Shown here one piece after another: positions 24,970 through 33,083 of a DNA stretch of 64,000 nt; position 1 is the stretch's first letter; each line of letters starts with the position of its first letter. Source of the stretch: CAVQND01 sp049518415. GTDB lineage: Bacteria > Verrucomicrobiota > Verrucomicrobiia > Limisphaerales > UBA8199. The stretch is taken from positions 85,641 to 149,640 of the forward strand of contig JBEKRX010000021.1 in assembly GCA_049518415.1 (NCBI GenBank), written 5' to 3'. A program made the translations under genes and the position numbers. A model generated the notes under the pieces. The model was given only the letters and a program-made list of their open reading frames with translations, did no database searches and was not told where the DNA came from.

Positions 24970-26412
24970 CTACTGCAACAAAACGACTCGATAAAACCGT
25001 TTCGGATCCGATACCGCCGGATCGCACGCTGACATTGTTCCATTGGTCGCTAGGATCGTGGTGCCCAAGTTATTCCAGTTGCCTGCGCTGAGATTGGAGT
25101 TGTACTGTAACTGGTAACTTTGTCCAGCCACGGAGGTCCAAGTAAACACGAGCCCGCTGGTCATTTTCTGCACCTTTTGCACCATCGGCGCCATGGAAAT
25201 GCTGAGTCGGAAGATGGTTCCGAGATTGTAGGTGCCGCCGCCCGAGGTGACGCCATAGAGATTGCCGTCGCTGGCCTGCGTCAGCCCGGCAACAGGTTCC
25301 ACGCCATACGTGGTGCCGTGGAAGGTATAAAGAGTAATAAGCGTTCCGTCGGGTGTCATCCTGAAAATGGTTCCACTGCCAACCGGCGCGGCCCCGCCCC
25401 CGTTGAGAAAGGCAACATCGGCTGTGGTGCCATAGAAGCCGCCATCGGAGCCTTGTATCAGTCGGGCGGTGGGATATGCGCCATCGGGCCCCCCACCGAA
25501 TGAGACCAGTGAGTTAAAAGTGCCGTTGGTGGTGATGGCAAAGATGCTCCCATAACCGTTTGCGCCGCCCAATTCTGTGCTGCCGTAGAGCTTGCCATCG
25601 AGACCCTCGATCAGGCCGGCTACTGGCTGGACTCCGTTGGTCGAATCGAAAGAGAACAACGACGTGAGCGCCCCCTTGGTGCTGATTTTAAAAACCGTGC
25701 CGGCGCCGGTCGGATTCCCAAATGTGTCACGTCCGCGGAAGCTCGCCCCACCATTGAGGGTCGTGCCATAAAAGTTCCCGTCGCGTCCCTGAACCAGACT
25801 ACCGGTAGGAGTTGCTCCATTGGTGCCATTGAATGAGAAGAGCCTGCTGTAATCCCAGTCAGAGGTGATTCGGAAGACTGTGCCCAAGTAGTGCAGGCCA
25901 CCTGTTTGCGTTGTCCCGTAGAAGTTTCCATCCGTCCCAAGCACCAAGCCGGCACGAGGGCCGGTGCCATCACCATTGTAAGGAGAGAAGGAATAAATAG
26001 GGAAAAGGTACCCATCAGGGCTCATAATGAAGATCACGCCATCGTGATAGTCACCACCCACCACGGTTGTGCCGTAGAAGAAGCCGTCGGGGCCTTCCAC
26101 TACGCCGGCAAGGTCAGGGTGATCACCATCCCCATCATTTGCGAACTGATACAGCGCGTTGAAAGTTCCGTCGAGGGTGATTTGGAAGATCGTGCCATGT
26201 CCGCTAATGGAATATATGGCGCCGCCGTAGTTTGCCGTGCCATACAAATTCCCATCTGAGCCCTGCACCAGATTGCCCCACGGAAAGCAACCATCAGTAG
26301 ATCCGGTGAAGGAATACAGACTGGTAAACAGGATGCCGCCCGACGCACCAGTGACCGTCAACCAGAACGACACAAGACCGGCCGGCAGCAAATTACCCGG
26401 TTGGAAATGCAT
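24970..26412 (-). CDS. Secreted GloVer-type tandem-repeat protein (TIGR03803-like)
   Basis: About 480 residues from the ATG at 26412 (MHFQPGNLLPAGLVSFWLT), which places the signal peptide at the start; an ATG at 26460 adds 16 charged residues. The protein is built of about nine repeats of roughly 45 residues with the core LxxGxDGNFYGTTxxGG and GTVFRIT (NLVQGSDGNLYGTANYGG, LVLGTDGNFYGTTQTGG, LVQGRDGNFYGTTLNGG). This is the repeat type found in Gloeobacter and Verrucomicrobia surface proteins. The C-terminal 70 residues (LVFTWTSVAGQSYQLQYN) form a fibronectin-like or Ig-like module common in this phylum. The gene is bracketed by the two REP-like hairpins. Function unknown, probably extracellular. 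Confidence 0.75.
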   Translation of the reverse strand: MHFQPGNLLPAGLVSFWLTVTGASGGILFTSLYSFTGSTDGCFPWGNLVQGSDGNLYGTANYGGAIYSISGHGTIFQITLDGTFNALYQFANDGDGDHPDLAGVVEGPDGFFYGTTVVGGDYHDGVIFIMSPDGYLFPIYSFSPYNGDGTGPRAGLVLGTDGNFYGTTQTGGLHYLGTVFRITSDWDYSRLFSFNGTNGATPTGSLVQGRDGNFYGTTLNGGASFRGRDTFGNPTGAGTVFKISTKGALTSLFSFDSTNGVQPVAGLIEGLDGKLYGSTELGGANGYGSIFAITTNGTFNSLVSFGGGPDGAYPTARLIQGSDGGFYGTTADVAFLNGGGAAPVGSGTIFRMTPDGTLITLYTFHGTTYGVEPVAGLTQASDGNLYGVTSGGGTYNLGTIFRLSISMAPMVQKVQKMTSGLVFTWTSVAGQSYQLQYNSNLSAGNWNNLGTTILATNGTMSACDPAVSDPKRFYRVVLLQ

Positions 26413-26596
26413 GTTTCTCTTCCCACGGCCGGCGGAGGACTTGTCGCGGTTCCAAAACATGGAGTGAAGTTTATGGCCTTATTTCCAACATGGTCAAGGG
26501 GCAATTTTCAGGAAATCGAGAACACAGTCATGATGAAAAAGTGGCAGACCAGTGCGCAGAAAGCTTCAGGGCTCGGGGCGGCGCCAGAGGGCGAGT

Positions 26597-26648
26597 GGGG
26601 TCGGTCCTATAATCTTTTCATATAGGCAAAGATTATAGGACCGACCCC
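26597..26648. repeat. REP-like hairpin copy 2
   Basis: Perfect 21-bp arms at 26597-26617 and 26628-26648 around TCATATAGGC. It is identical in the right arm to copy 1 and lies directly before the transposase remnant. Confidence 0.9.
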
Positions 26649-26649
26649 A

Positions 26650-27340
26650 GCAACACGGCTTTACGAGGTGAGGCGTCTGGCGGGGCGCCCCGGTTGGGCC
26701 GAGATAATATCCGCGGTGGAGCGGTTGAAAGGCGAGGGCTGGGGCGAGTTTTGCGACCGGCATGGGGATGGGGGCCGGGACGGGGCGCTGTGGCTTGGGC
26801 GCCGAGGAGAGCGAGCAAGCGTTGTGCTGAGCTGGGCCATTCGTTTTAAGCCGCGGCGCGGCCAGTTTTTTGGCAAAAATGGCCAATGTGGCCAATGCAG
26901 CCAATGTGGCCAATGCAGTGTTGCGCCAGGTTGCGGTCCCGCCGCGGCGGGACGCCGCCGCGCTTCTGTGGCCTGCTTTATTTGCTACCAATTCTCTTGT
27001 TTTAGACGCATCGGGAAGAGGGGTCTGGAGAGCAGCGGCAGGGCCAGAAAACGCTTTCGAGATGATTGAGGGACCACGGCGGCCGTCCCTCACGAAGCGT
27101 GAGGGAAATCGCCACGCTTTCCCTCAACTACGCTGGCGGCGCTCACATAGGGATTGGGGCCGGGATGCGGCGTTATGGCTTGGGCGCAGGCCGGGGCGGC
27201 TGTCGCTGGCTGAGCTTGGGCGGTTGGCCGGGGGAATGGGGTATGCGGCCGCAGCCCAGGCGCTGACCCGCTTCGGCCGGCGAATGGAACGAACTCCGGA
27301 ATTGCGTCAGAAAATAGGCACAATTCAAAAGCGAATGTAG
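26650..27340 (+). pseudogene. Remnant of a REP-associated (RAYT-type) transposase C-terminus
   Basis: Two pieces of one former protein can be read. The first (about 26656-26802) gives EVRRLAGRPGWAEIISAVER, then WGEFCDRHGDGGRDGALWLG. The second (about 27148-27340, another frame) gives GRDAALWLGRR, LSLAELGRLAGGMGYAAAAQ and ALTRFGRRMERTPELRQKI up to a stop. This is the kind of DnaA-like helical C-terminus I associate with IS200-like REP-associated tyrosine transposases. The N-terminal HUH domain is missing and the REP-like hairpin sits where the gene is cut. A segment of about 350 bp, flanked by an imperfect 38-bp direct repeat, separates the pieces. The gene is clearly broken. Confidence 0.5.
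26729..27139. repeat. Dispersed repeat, copy A
   Basis: 26729-27058 matches 59440-59818 over its length, with nearly all bases the same by eye, and 27114-27139 matches the end of that copy. Contents: the RAYT fragment, four GGCCAATGN-type nonamers (26881-26916), and the perfect 18-bp palindrome GTCCCGCCGCGGCGGGAC near 26936. Copy A has an extra 55 bp (27059-27113) with a CCCTCACG-AAG-CGTGAGGG hairpin that copy B lacks. Confidence 0.85.
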
Positions 27341-27454
27341 AAAAGTATAGACGCGAGCCCTACCAACGAGAAACTGGCTGGCGGCTTGACCGCAGGCTCA
27401 GCGGTCCTTACTGCCAGGGGACCGATCGTTGGCGGGTGTGCTGGATCGGCGCTG

Positions 27455-28213
27455 TCAGGAAGAGAGCACCTCCACCAGGTAACGCAGCTCTTCATTCACT
27501 TGGGCGGGTTCGGGCACGGTGTGGGCGATTTCAGCCTTGATGAGTTCACGGAACCGTTTTCGCAGGCGATGGATGGCCACCTTCACCGCGCCTTCGGTCA
27601 AGCCAAGCCGGCGGGCGGCGTCGGCCTGGGAGAGTAAATCGAACTTGCCAAGCAGCCAGGGTTTTAGGGTTTCGAATTGTTCGGGTTTGGCAGCCGCGGC
27701 AAACTCAGCCGCGAGCAGGTCGAGGGCGCGGGCGACAAGAGTCTGAGCCCACTGGCGATCGAAAACGGCGTCTGGAGGCGGGCCGGCGGGATCAGGGATT
27801 TGCAATTCGGCCGTGGTGTTTGCCCCACCTCCCGCTTCGATGGAGAGGATGGTCTGTCGGCCACCACGCTTTGCAGCTCCGGCGCGATCGCGCTCATCGG
27901 CCAAGAAATGCTTGACCGCGCCGAGCAGGAAGGACCGGAACCGCCCGTGGCCCGGTTCGACCGTACCAAGACCGTGGCGGGCGAGGAGGCGTGTGAAGAA
28001 CTCCTGCGTCAGGTCACGGGCGGTTTCCTCTTCCCGGCCCTCGCGGCGGATGAAACAGAACACCGGCTGCCAGTAGGCCGCGCAAAGCTCGCCCAAGGCA
28101 GCTCGGGCTTCAGCCGATTCGCCCCGCGCCTGGAGGACTTGCGTCCAGCGGGTGGGGGCGAACTGGCCGGAGGAAACCGGGCTGCTGGAATCGGTGGTGT
28201 TGTTGGTGGTCAT
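27455..28213 (-). CDS. ECF-type sigma factor coupled to a Ser/Thr kinase
   Basis: About 252 residues from the ATG at 28213 (MTTNNTTDSSSP); the longer frame to 28426 lies within the kinase gene. The ATG overlaps the kinase stop (ATGA). Region 2 spans roughly ARAALGELCAAYWQPVFCFI to DLTQEFFTRLLARHGLG and GRFRSFLLGAVKHFLADERD. Region 4 is LSQADAARRLGLTEGAVKVA followed by IHRLRKRFRELI. The length and the RWTQVLQARG start match the sigma factors common in Verrucomicrobia and Planctomycetes. It would direct RNA polymerase to a regulon controlled through the linked kinase. The target genes cannot be told from the sequence. Confidence 0.8.
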   Translation of the reverse strand: MTTNNTTDSSSPVSSGQFAPTRWTQVLQARGESAEARAALGELCAAYWQPVFCFIRREGREEETARDLTQEFFTRLLARHGLGTVEPGHGRFRSFLLGAVKHFLADERDRAGAAKRGGRQTILSIEAGGGANTTAELQIPDPAGPPPDAVFDRQWAQTLVARALDLLAAEFAAAAKPEQFETLKPWLLGKFDLLSQADAARRLGLTEGAVKVAIHRLRKRFRELIKAEIAHTVPEPAQVNEELRYLVEVLSS

Positions 28214-30327
28214 TTCGGTTTGGCAAGGCCGAACAGCGCTTTGCCCTTCGCACTCATTAACAGGTAGCAGGGCCAGCCAAGCGCCGGTGCCAGGAAAACT
28301 GCGGCGGTAGCGGCCGAGCGAGGCATTTCGGCAGCAGGAATGCTGAGGTTCAAGGCGATCATGATACTGATGAACGCGCCCGCTGCCACCGACAAGGCGA
28401 GGGCCACGAGCGCGACCAGACGCCAACGCCGGCTCAGGGTGAGCAAGGCTATGCCGGCAAACAGTTGGGCTATCCCTGGGTAGAAGGTCTGATTGATCGG
28501 CCTTGAGTAAAGGCCGGTCAGGGTGTCAACCAGCGCAAGGAGACCGAGAGCGACGAAGGCCCAGGCGCTTACAGTCCACCAGAACGGCAGTTTTGGTTTC
28601 TTCGCCTGAGACTCGCCGGGGACAGGCACGTCTGCGCCGATGCTGTCACCCGAGTACCCAGGAGGTTCATCACTCGTGACGGCGTCGAGGTTACCGGACT
28701 TGAGCGCCTGGTTCGCCTTGAGGAAGCTGAACGAAAACCAGCCGAGAGCCAGGCCGTACGGCAATGTCAGGAGGAGGGCCGACAGCCAGGGCGCTGCGGG
28801 GGCTGGGCCAAAGGGCGATCTGATGTTCATTACTCCCACCAGCCAGGCAGCCAGTGGGGCCAACAGCAGCAGCGGACCGGCTCTCCGGCGCCAGGACCGT
28901 TGAGCACGGATCGTGGCGGCGGCTGGCTCCGAAACGCGCGGGCTGGCGCCGGTAATGGCGACCACTGCCTTGCGTACCGCCTCAAACCATTCAGTGACCT
29001 GCGCGTTGATTAGGACGGGCGAGGATACGGCGGACGGAACTGGAGTCAGGTGAACCGTCCGCTGCCGGCCGCCCGTGCCGAAGGTGATAGAAAGGAAGTA
29101 GATCCTCTCATGTTTCATCACCCACGGTGCCGTCCAGATCTGGAACTGGCCGATGCTCAAGTCGCGAATTTCCTTGAGCGGAATCACAACTCGCGTTTGC
29201 CAGGGACTGATAAAGGTGAGGTTCTCAAGTTCCAGGCGCAATTCGCCTTTGCACTGGAAGATGCGCGCCTGCTGGCCCGGGAAACAGCTTCGCATCCGCT
29301 TGGGCGTCGAGAAATAGCAACTGCCGCGCCGCGCCGGCAGGACCTCCGCAGGCACCGGTTGCGTCGCAGCCGCTGAGGGGGCAGGATGAGAGGTGATCGC
29401 CTCCACGCTCGTCTTGACTTCGCGGGCGCTGTGGTACCGCTTCTCCCGTTCCTTCTCAAGCGCGTGAAAGACGACCTCATCGACACGCGGATCGACAGCA
29501 GACTTCTGCGACGGCGGGGCAAAGCGGCCGATGGGCAACTCGCCGGTGAGCATTTCGTAGAACACCACCCCCAGCGAATAAATATCGGCGCGCTGATCCA
29601 CATCCTGCGGATGTTCGAGTTGCTCCGGTGCCATGTAGTGTGGCGTGCCCACCACCACCCCGTCGGCTGTGAGCGTGACATTCTCCTTTGCCTCGCCCAC
29701 GAGCTTGGCGATTCCGAAATCGGCGATCTTCACCCGCCCGCGGCTGTCGAGCAGGATGTTTTCCGGTTTAATGTCTCGGTGGAGGATGCCGTCGTCGTGG
29801 GCGAACTGGAGCGCCTCGCAAATCTTGGGCACCAGGACAAGGGCCTGCTGCGGGCTGAAGCGAGCCGCCTGCATCGCCTGACGGAGGTTCACACCATCGA
29901 CAAACTCCATCAACAGATAGAAGAATCCGCCCGATTGTCCGAAATCGTACACGGTCACGATGTTCGGGTGGTTGAGCCGCGCCAGCACCCGGGCTTCGCG
30001 GTTGAAGCGTTCGGCGAAGGCTGCTTCGGCCGCCAGCGACTGCGGCAGCAGTTTGAGGGCGACGAAGCGGTCGAGCCTCGGCTGGCGGGCCTTGTAAACG
30101 ACGCCCATGCCGCCATGACCGATGAGTTCGATGATTTCAAGTTGCGGGAAAGCGGCAATGACGGCCTCCAAGGGCGGCGCCGCTGAGGGGTTGCCCTGCG
30201 GTTGGCCTGCCTCGGTGGGAGTGGCAACTGCGGCGAGCAGGCACTTGGCGCAAAGCCCTTGCGGCGCGTCGGCCGGCAAGGGCGCCTGGCATTTCGGACA
30301 GCGATTGGCAATCTTTTCGGTTTTCAT
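28210..30327 (-). CDS. Membrane Ser/Thr protein kinase with zinc-ribbon start
   Basis: About 705 residues from the ATG at 30327 (MKTEKIANRCPKCQ); AGGAAACAGG precedes it. Residues 9-30 form a zinc ribbon (CPKC, CAKC). The Hanks-type kinase domain is complete: glycine loop GHGGMGVVYKA, ALKLL lysine, HRDIKPENILLD, ADFGIAKL and MAPEQLE. After it comes a PH-like beta region (RRGSCYFSTPKRMRS to LTPVPSAVSSPVLIN), then several membrane segments (LLLLAPLAAWLVGVMNI, LSALLLTLPYGLALGWFSF and two or more near the C-terminus). The kinase faces the cytoplasm. Being coupled to the ECF sigma gene, it probably controls that factor by phosphorylation or sequestration. The usual order in such pairs, as I recall it, is sigma first; here the kinase is first. 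Confidence 0.85.
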   Translation of the reverse strand: MKTEKIANRCPKCQAPLPADAPQGLCAKCLLAAVATPTEAGQPQGNPSAAPPLEAVIAAFPQLEIIELIGHGGMGVVYKARQPRLDRFVALKLLPQSLAAEAAFAERFNREARVLARLNHPNIVTVYDFGQSGGFFYLLMEFVDGVNLRQAMQAARFSPQQALVLVPKICEALQFAHDDGILHRDIKPENILLDSRGRVKIADFGIAKLVGEAKENVTLTADGVVVGTPHYMAPEQLEHPQDVDQRADIYSLGVVFYEMLTGELPIGRFAPPSQKSAVDPRVDEVVFHALEKEREKRYHSAREVKTSVEAITSHPAPSAAATQPVPAEVLPARRGSCYFSTPKRMRSCFPGQQARIFQCKGELRLELENLTFISPWQTRVVIPLKEIRDLSIGQFQIWTAPWVMKHERIYFLSITFGTGGRQRTVHLTPVPSAVSSPVLINAQVTEWFEAVRKAVVAITGASPRVSEPAAATIRAQRSWRRRAGPLLLLAPLAAWLVGVMNIRSPFGPAPAAPWLSALLLTLPYGLALGWFSFSFLKANQALKSGNLDAVTSDEPPGYSGDSIGADVPVPGESQAKKPKLPFWWTVSAWAFVALGLLALVDTLTGLYSRPINQTFYPGIAQLFAGIALLTLSRRWRLVALVALALSVAAGAFISIMIALNLSIPAAEMPRSAATAAVFLAPALGWPCYLLMSAKGKALFGLAKPK

Positions 30328-30361
30328 ACTGCCTGTTTCCTGAGGAATTCGCCACCGGAGG

Positions 30362-30610
30362 TTACAACGATTCAGGTCCCTTTTTCGATAGTGGACTTTG
30401 AGACAGGGGCGGTGAGTAGCGGAAGGAAATTGTGGAACGGAGGCGCTCAAGACCGATACACACTTTGGCCTCATGGTCCTTCTCGGTCGGGGCATCTTTC
30501 ATTGTGCCTACCACCACCATGTTCGAGGACCAGGGTTTTGTGGTGTCGCCTTCAATATACGCCACAACCTCAGACCCTTTGATTTTGAGTTCTTCGACTC
30601 GTTTGGTCAT
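30362..30610 (-). CDS. Small hypothetical protein, doubtful
   Basis: 82 residues (MTKRVEELKIKGSEVVAYIE). The first 50 residues have a beta-strand pattern (SNMVVVGTMKDAPTEKDHE); the end is Ser/Pro-rich and may be out of frame. A frame upstream ends with EPAITVEHKKLTWRILLC and overlaps its start, so the pair could be one frame-shifted gene. No family recognised. Confidence 0.3.
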   Translation of the reverse strand: MTKRVEELKIKGSEVVAYIEGDTTKPWSSNMVVVGTMKDAPTEKDHEAKVCIGLERLRSTISFRYSPPLSQSPLSKKGPESL

Positions 30611-30876
30611 CGCCGGCAGAGCAGAATCCGCCAGGTCAATTTCTTGTGCTCCACCGTGATGGCCGGCTCCATTTCCCCGTCTTCTGAGCTTTTCAGCGGG
30701 GTATTACGACGGGCACACGGTCTGCGACGCGCAACCGCGCCGGGGAGAATCGGGAAGGGAGTGAACCGACAAGTCCAAGCAGAGCCGTCGGGAGTGAACC
30801 AAATCGACTGCGCTTCGTGAGCACGACGAGTGTTCTTGTAGCACTGGCTTGCTTTCAAGTCCAGCGAAGATCTTCA
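30611..30876. other. Gene-poor stretch downstream of the GH67 gene
   Basis: Only a weak minus-strand frame (30607-30858) is open; its C-terminus reads SSEDGEMEPAITVEHKKLTW, which looks protein-like, while its start does not. I see no RNA gene or repeat here. It may be the decayed 5' part of the small gene that follows. Confidence 0.3.
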
Positions 30877-33015
30877 TCAGCTCGAGCGTGGAACAGGGCG
30901 TTTACTGAAGCGCGCGAAATATTCCAAGATCTGGTCGCGCCATTTCGCCGAATCTGCGACTTGAATGGCGAGGCGTTCGGCGATTTCCCGGTGCCGGCGC
31001 GAATCAATTTTGTGGTCGAGCGATTGCCACGTTTTTGGCAACGCAGCCGACCGTTTCGCACCTTCCTGATATTTTGCGCAAAGTTCCTCCCATAAGATTC
31101 TCCCGGACTTCATCCGATATTCCCATGCGCAGCGATGGAACCAAAGGAGATATTTCTCCGGACAGCGCGCGATATCGTCGAACATGTCACAAACCGCCGT
31201 GAAGTATTGCTCAACTGCCCGGTCACCACGCTTCGTTCGATCAAAGCCGATGGCGTCTGTTGAAGCCTGATGATAATAAGTCGCCGTCCAGTCGGCTCTC
31301 GGAGCGCGATCATTCCAAGGCATCGGCGCGTAGTGATTCCCGCCGATCAAGTGATGCAACCCCAGCGGCATCGTGCAGTTCACGAATGTTTCGCGCGATG
31401 ACATCATCATCTCGCGGATGACAATTACGGTTTTGTCGTCATTGGTAAATGTCATGCGCGTCCATTCTTCGGCGATTGCCTCTGCGGACAAATAAGGATT
31501 CCACGCGAGCCGGCCGAACGCATACCAGTTCGACTGCGAGAAATGATGGCCACACCAGTTCGTGTCTAATCCGGGATTCGTCACGGAAACCATTCCCGTG
31601 ATGTGGCTCGGATGAACTTTTCCTGCGAGCACTTTGGCGACGGTTGAGCCGCTGCCCTTCGCGTAAGTGTCCGAGTCCAGAAACTCCTTCCACATCGTGC
31701 CGAGATAAACAAGATGCTTTGCCTGGCCGAGATACTCCTGCGTGGCCTGAATTTCGGCGATGACGGGAGTCTGCTTCATCGCGCCAAACAGCGGATGAAA
31801 CGGCTCGCGTGGCTGAAAGTCAATCGGGCCGTTCTTCACCTGCACGGCAACGTTGGGGCGGAATAGTCCGTCGAGCGGTGTGAACTCGAGGTAAGCCCGC
31901 TTGGCGCGATCCGGGTCAACGTCCTCGTCATAAACAAACGCGCGCCAGATGACGTTGCCTTTGTGCGGGGCGAGCGCGTCGGCCAGGGCGTTTGCCCCCT
32001 CGGCGTGAGTGCGGCCATAAGTTTTTGGTCCGGGTTGGCCCTCGGAGTTTGCCTTGACCAGAAAACCGCCGAAGTCTGGAATAAGGCGGTAAATCTCGTC
32101 GGCCTTGGCCTTCCACCAATCGGCCACGTTCCGCTCCAGCGGATCAGCGGTGGCCAGCCCACCCAGGCGCACCGGTGCGGCGAAGTTAGCGGACAAATAC
32201 ATTCTCACACCGAATGGCCGCCACACGTCCGCGAGCGCGGCGACTTTGCGGAGAGATTCTGGCGCGAGAATGCGTACGTCGGCATTGACATTGTTGATCA
32301 CCGCGCCGTTGATTCCGATGGAGGCGCAGGCGCGCGCGTAGTCGGCGTAGCGCGGGTTGAGTTTTTCAGGCAGTTCATGCCATTGCCACAAGGAGCGCCC
32401 GGCATAACCGCGCTCAATCGTTCCGTTGGGATTGTCCCAGTGGTTCATCAGCCGAAGCTGAAGCGCCGGCCGCTCGGTAATGTCGAGCCGGTCAATCGGC
32501 TGGCCGGTTTGCATCAGACGCAGAAAGTGAAACCCACCATACAGCGCGCCGATTTCGCTGTTGGAGGCGATCACGGTCACCGGTTGTTTGGCCACGAGAG
32601 CAGAGCGGGTGATGAAGCCCTCGTCACCGGCTGCGCTCAAGTCGGCGGTCCATTTCAAATCTCGCACCAGTTTCGAATTCGCCGGCGTGCCGACAATGAC
32701 CGTGCCGGCCTGTAAGCCGCCTTCTTTTGATGGAACCTTGCTACCCAGCATGGCCGTGGTCGCTAAACACAATTCATCCCGGATAATTCCACACGTGGCT
32801 GAAGAGCCGTCCACGCAAATTTGTCGCACCACCCGACGGTATCGTCCTGAAATCTCGCCTGGTTGCGCGTATCGAAGCCAGAGTTTGTAACCGTCTTCGT
32901 CCGGCAACTCCAAGTGTGTTGCTGCTGCATCGGTGCCGGCCATGCAATTGCCAACGCAACGACCCGCGACGGCTGCTAGTCCTGCTGCCACAAATTCTCG
33001 CCGGGACATTTTCAT
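30877..33015 (-). CDS. GH67 alpha-glucuronidase, Tat-type signal
   Basis: 712 residues. It removes (4-O-methyl-)glucuronic acid from the non-reducing end of xylo-oligosaccharides. The start carries a twin-arginine-like signal (MSRREFVAAGLAAVAG), suggesting export, whereas many GH67 enzymes are intracellular. Family blocks are clear: GFHFLRLMQTGQPIDRLDI, NVNADVRIL, GGFLVKANSEGQPGPKTYGR, GNVIWRAFVYDEDVDPDRAK and MVSVTNPGLDTNWCGHHFSQ. By spacing to known GH67 enzymes the acid is Glu325 (ANSEGQ) and the base pair is Asp399 (PIDFQP) and Glu427 (TQEYLG). It is the last gene of the co-directional xylan locus, 68 bp after the symporter. Confidence 0.9.
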   Translation of the reverse strand: MKMSRREFVAAGLAAVAGRCVGNCMAGTDAAATHLELPDEDGYKLWLRYAQPGEISGRYRRVVRQICVDGSSATCGIIRDELCLATTAMLGSKVPSKEGGLQAGTVIVGTPANSKLVRDLKWTADLSAAGDEGFITRSALVAKQPVTVIASNSEIGALYGGFHFLRLMQTGQPIDRLDITERPALQLRLMNHWDNPNGTIERGYAGRSLWQWHELPEKLNPRYADYARACASIGINGAVINNVNADVRILAPESLRKVAALADVWRPFGVRMYLSANFAAPVRLGGLATADPLERNVADWWKAKADEIYRLIPDFGGFLVKANSEGQPGPKTYGRTHAEGANALADALAPHKGNVIWRAFVYDEDVDPDRAKRAYLEFTPLDGLFRPNVAVQVKNGPIDFQPREPFHPLFGAMKQTPVIAEIQATQEYLGQAKHLVYLGTMWKEFLDSDTYAKGSGSTVAKVLAGKVHPSHITGMVSVTNPGLDTNWCGHHFSQSNWYAFGRLAWNPYLSAEAIAEEWTRMTFTNDDKTVIVIREMMMSSRETFVNCTMPLGLHHLIGGNHYAPMPWNDRAPRADWTATYYHQASTDAIGFDRTKRGDRAVEQYFTAVCDMFDDIARCPEKYLLWFHRCAWEYRMKSGRILWEELCAKYQEGAKRSAALPKTWQSLDHKIDSRRHREIAERLAIQVADSAKWRDQILEYFARFSKRPVPRSS

Positions 33016-33083
33016 AACTCAATCAAGGTTGAAACCAATGTCGAGATTCAAGATGTGAGTCTTTGTAGGTCTTAGGTCAGGAA

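Noticed and set aside
26668..27069. Apparent 133-residue gene with a GQCGQCSQCGQC cysteine stretch
   Set aside because: The cysteine pattern comes from the GGCCAAT nonamers read in one frame; the segment is part of the dispersed repeat and a broken transposase end.
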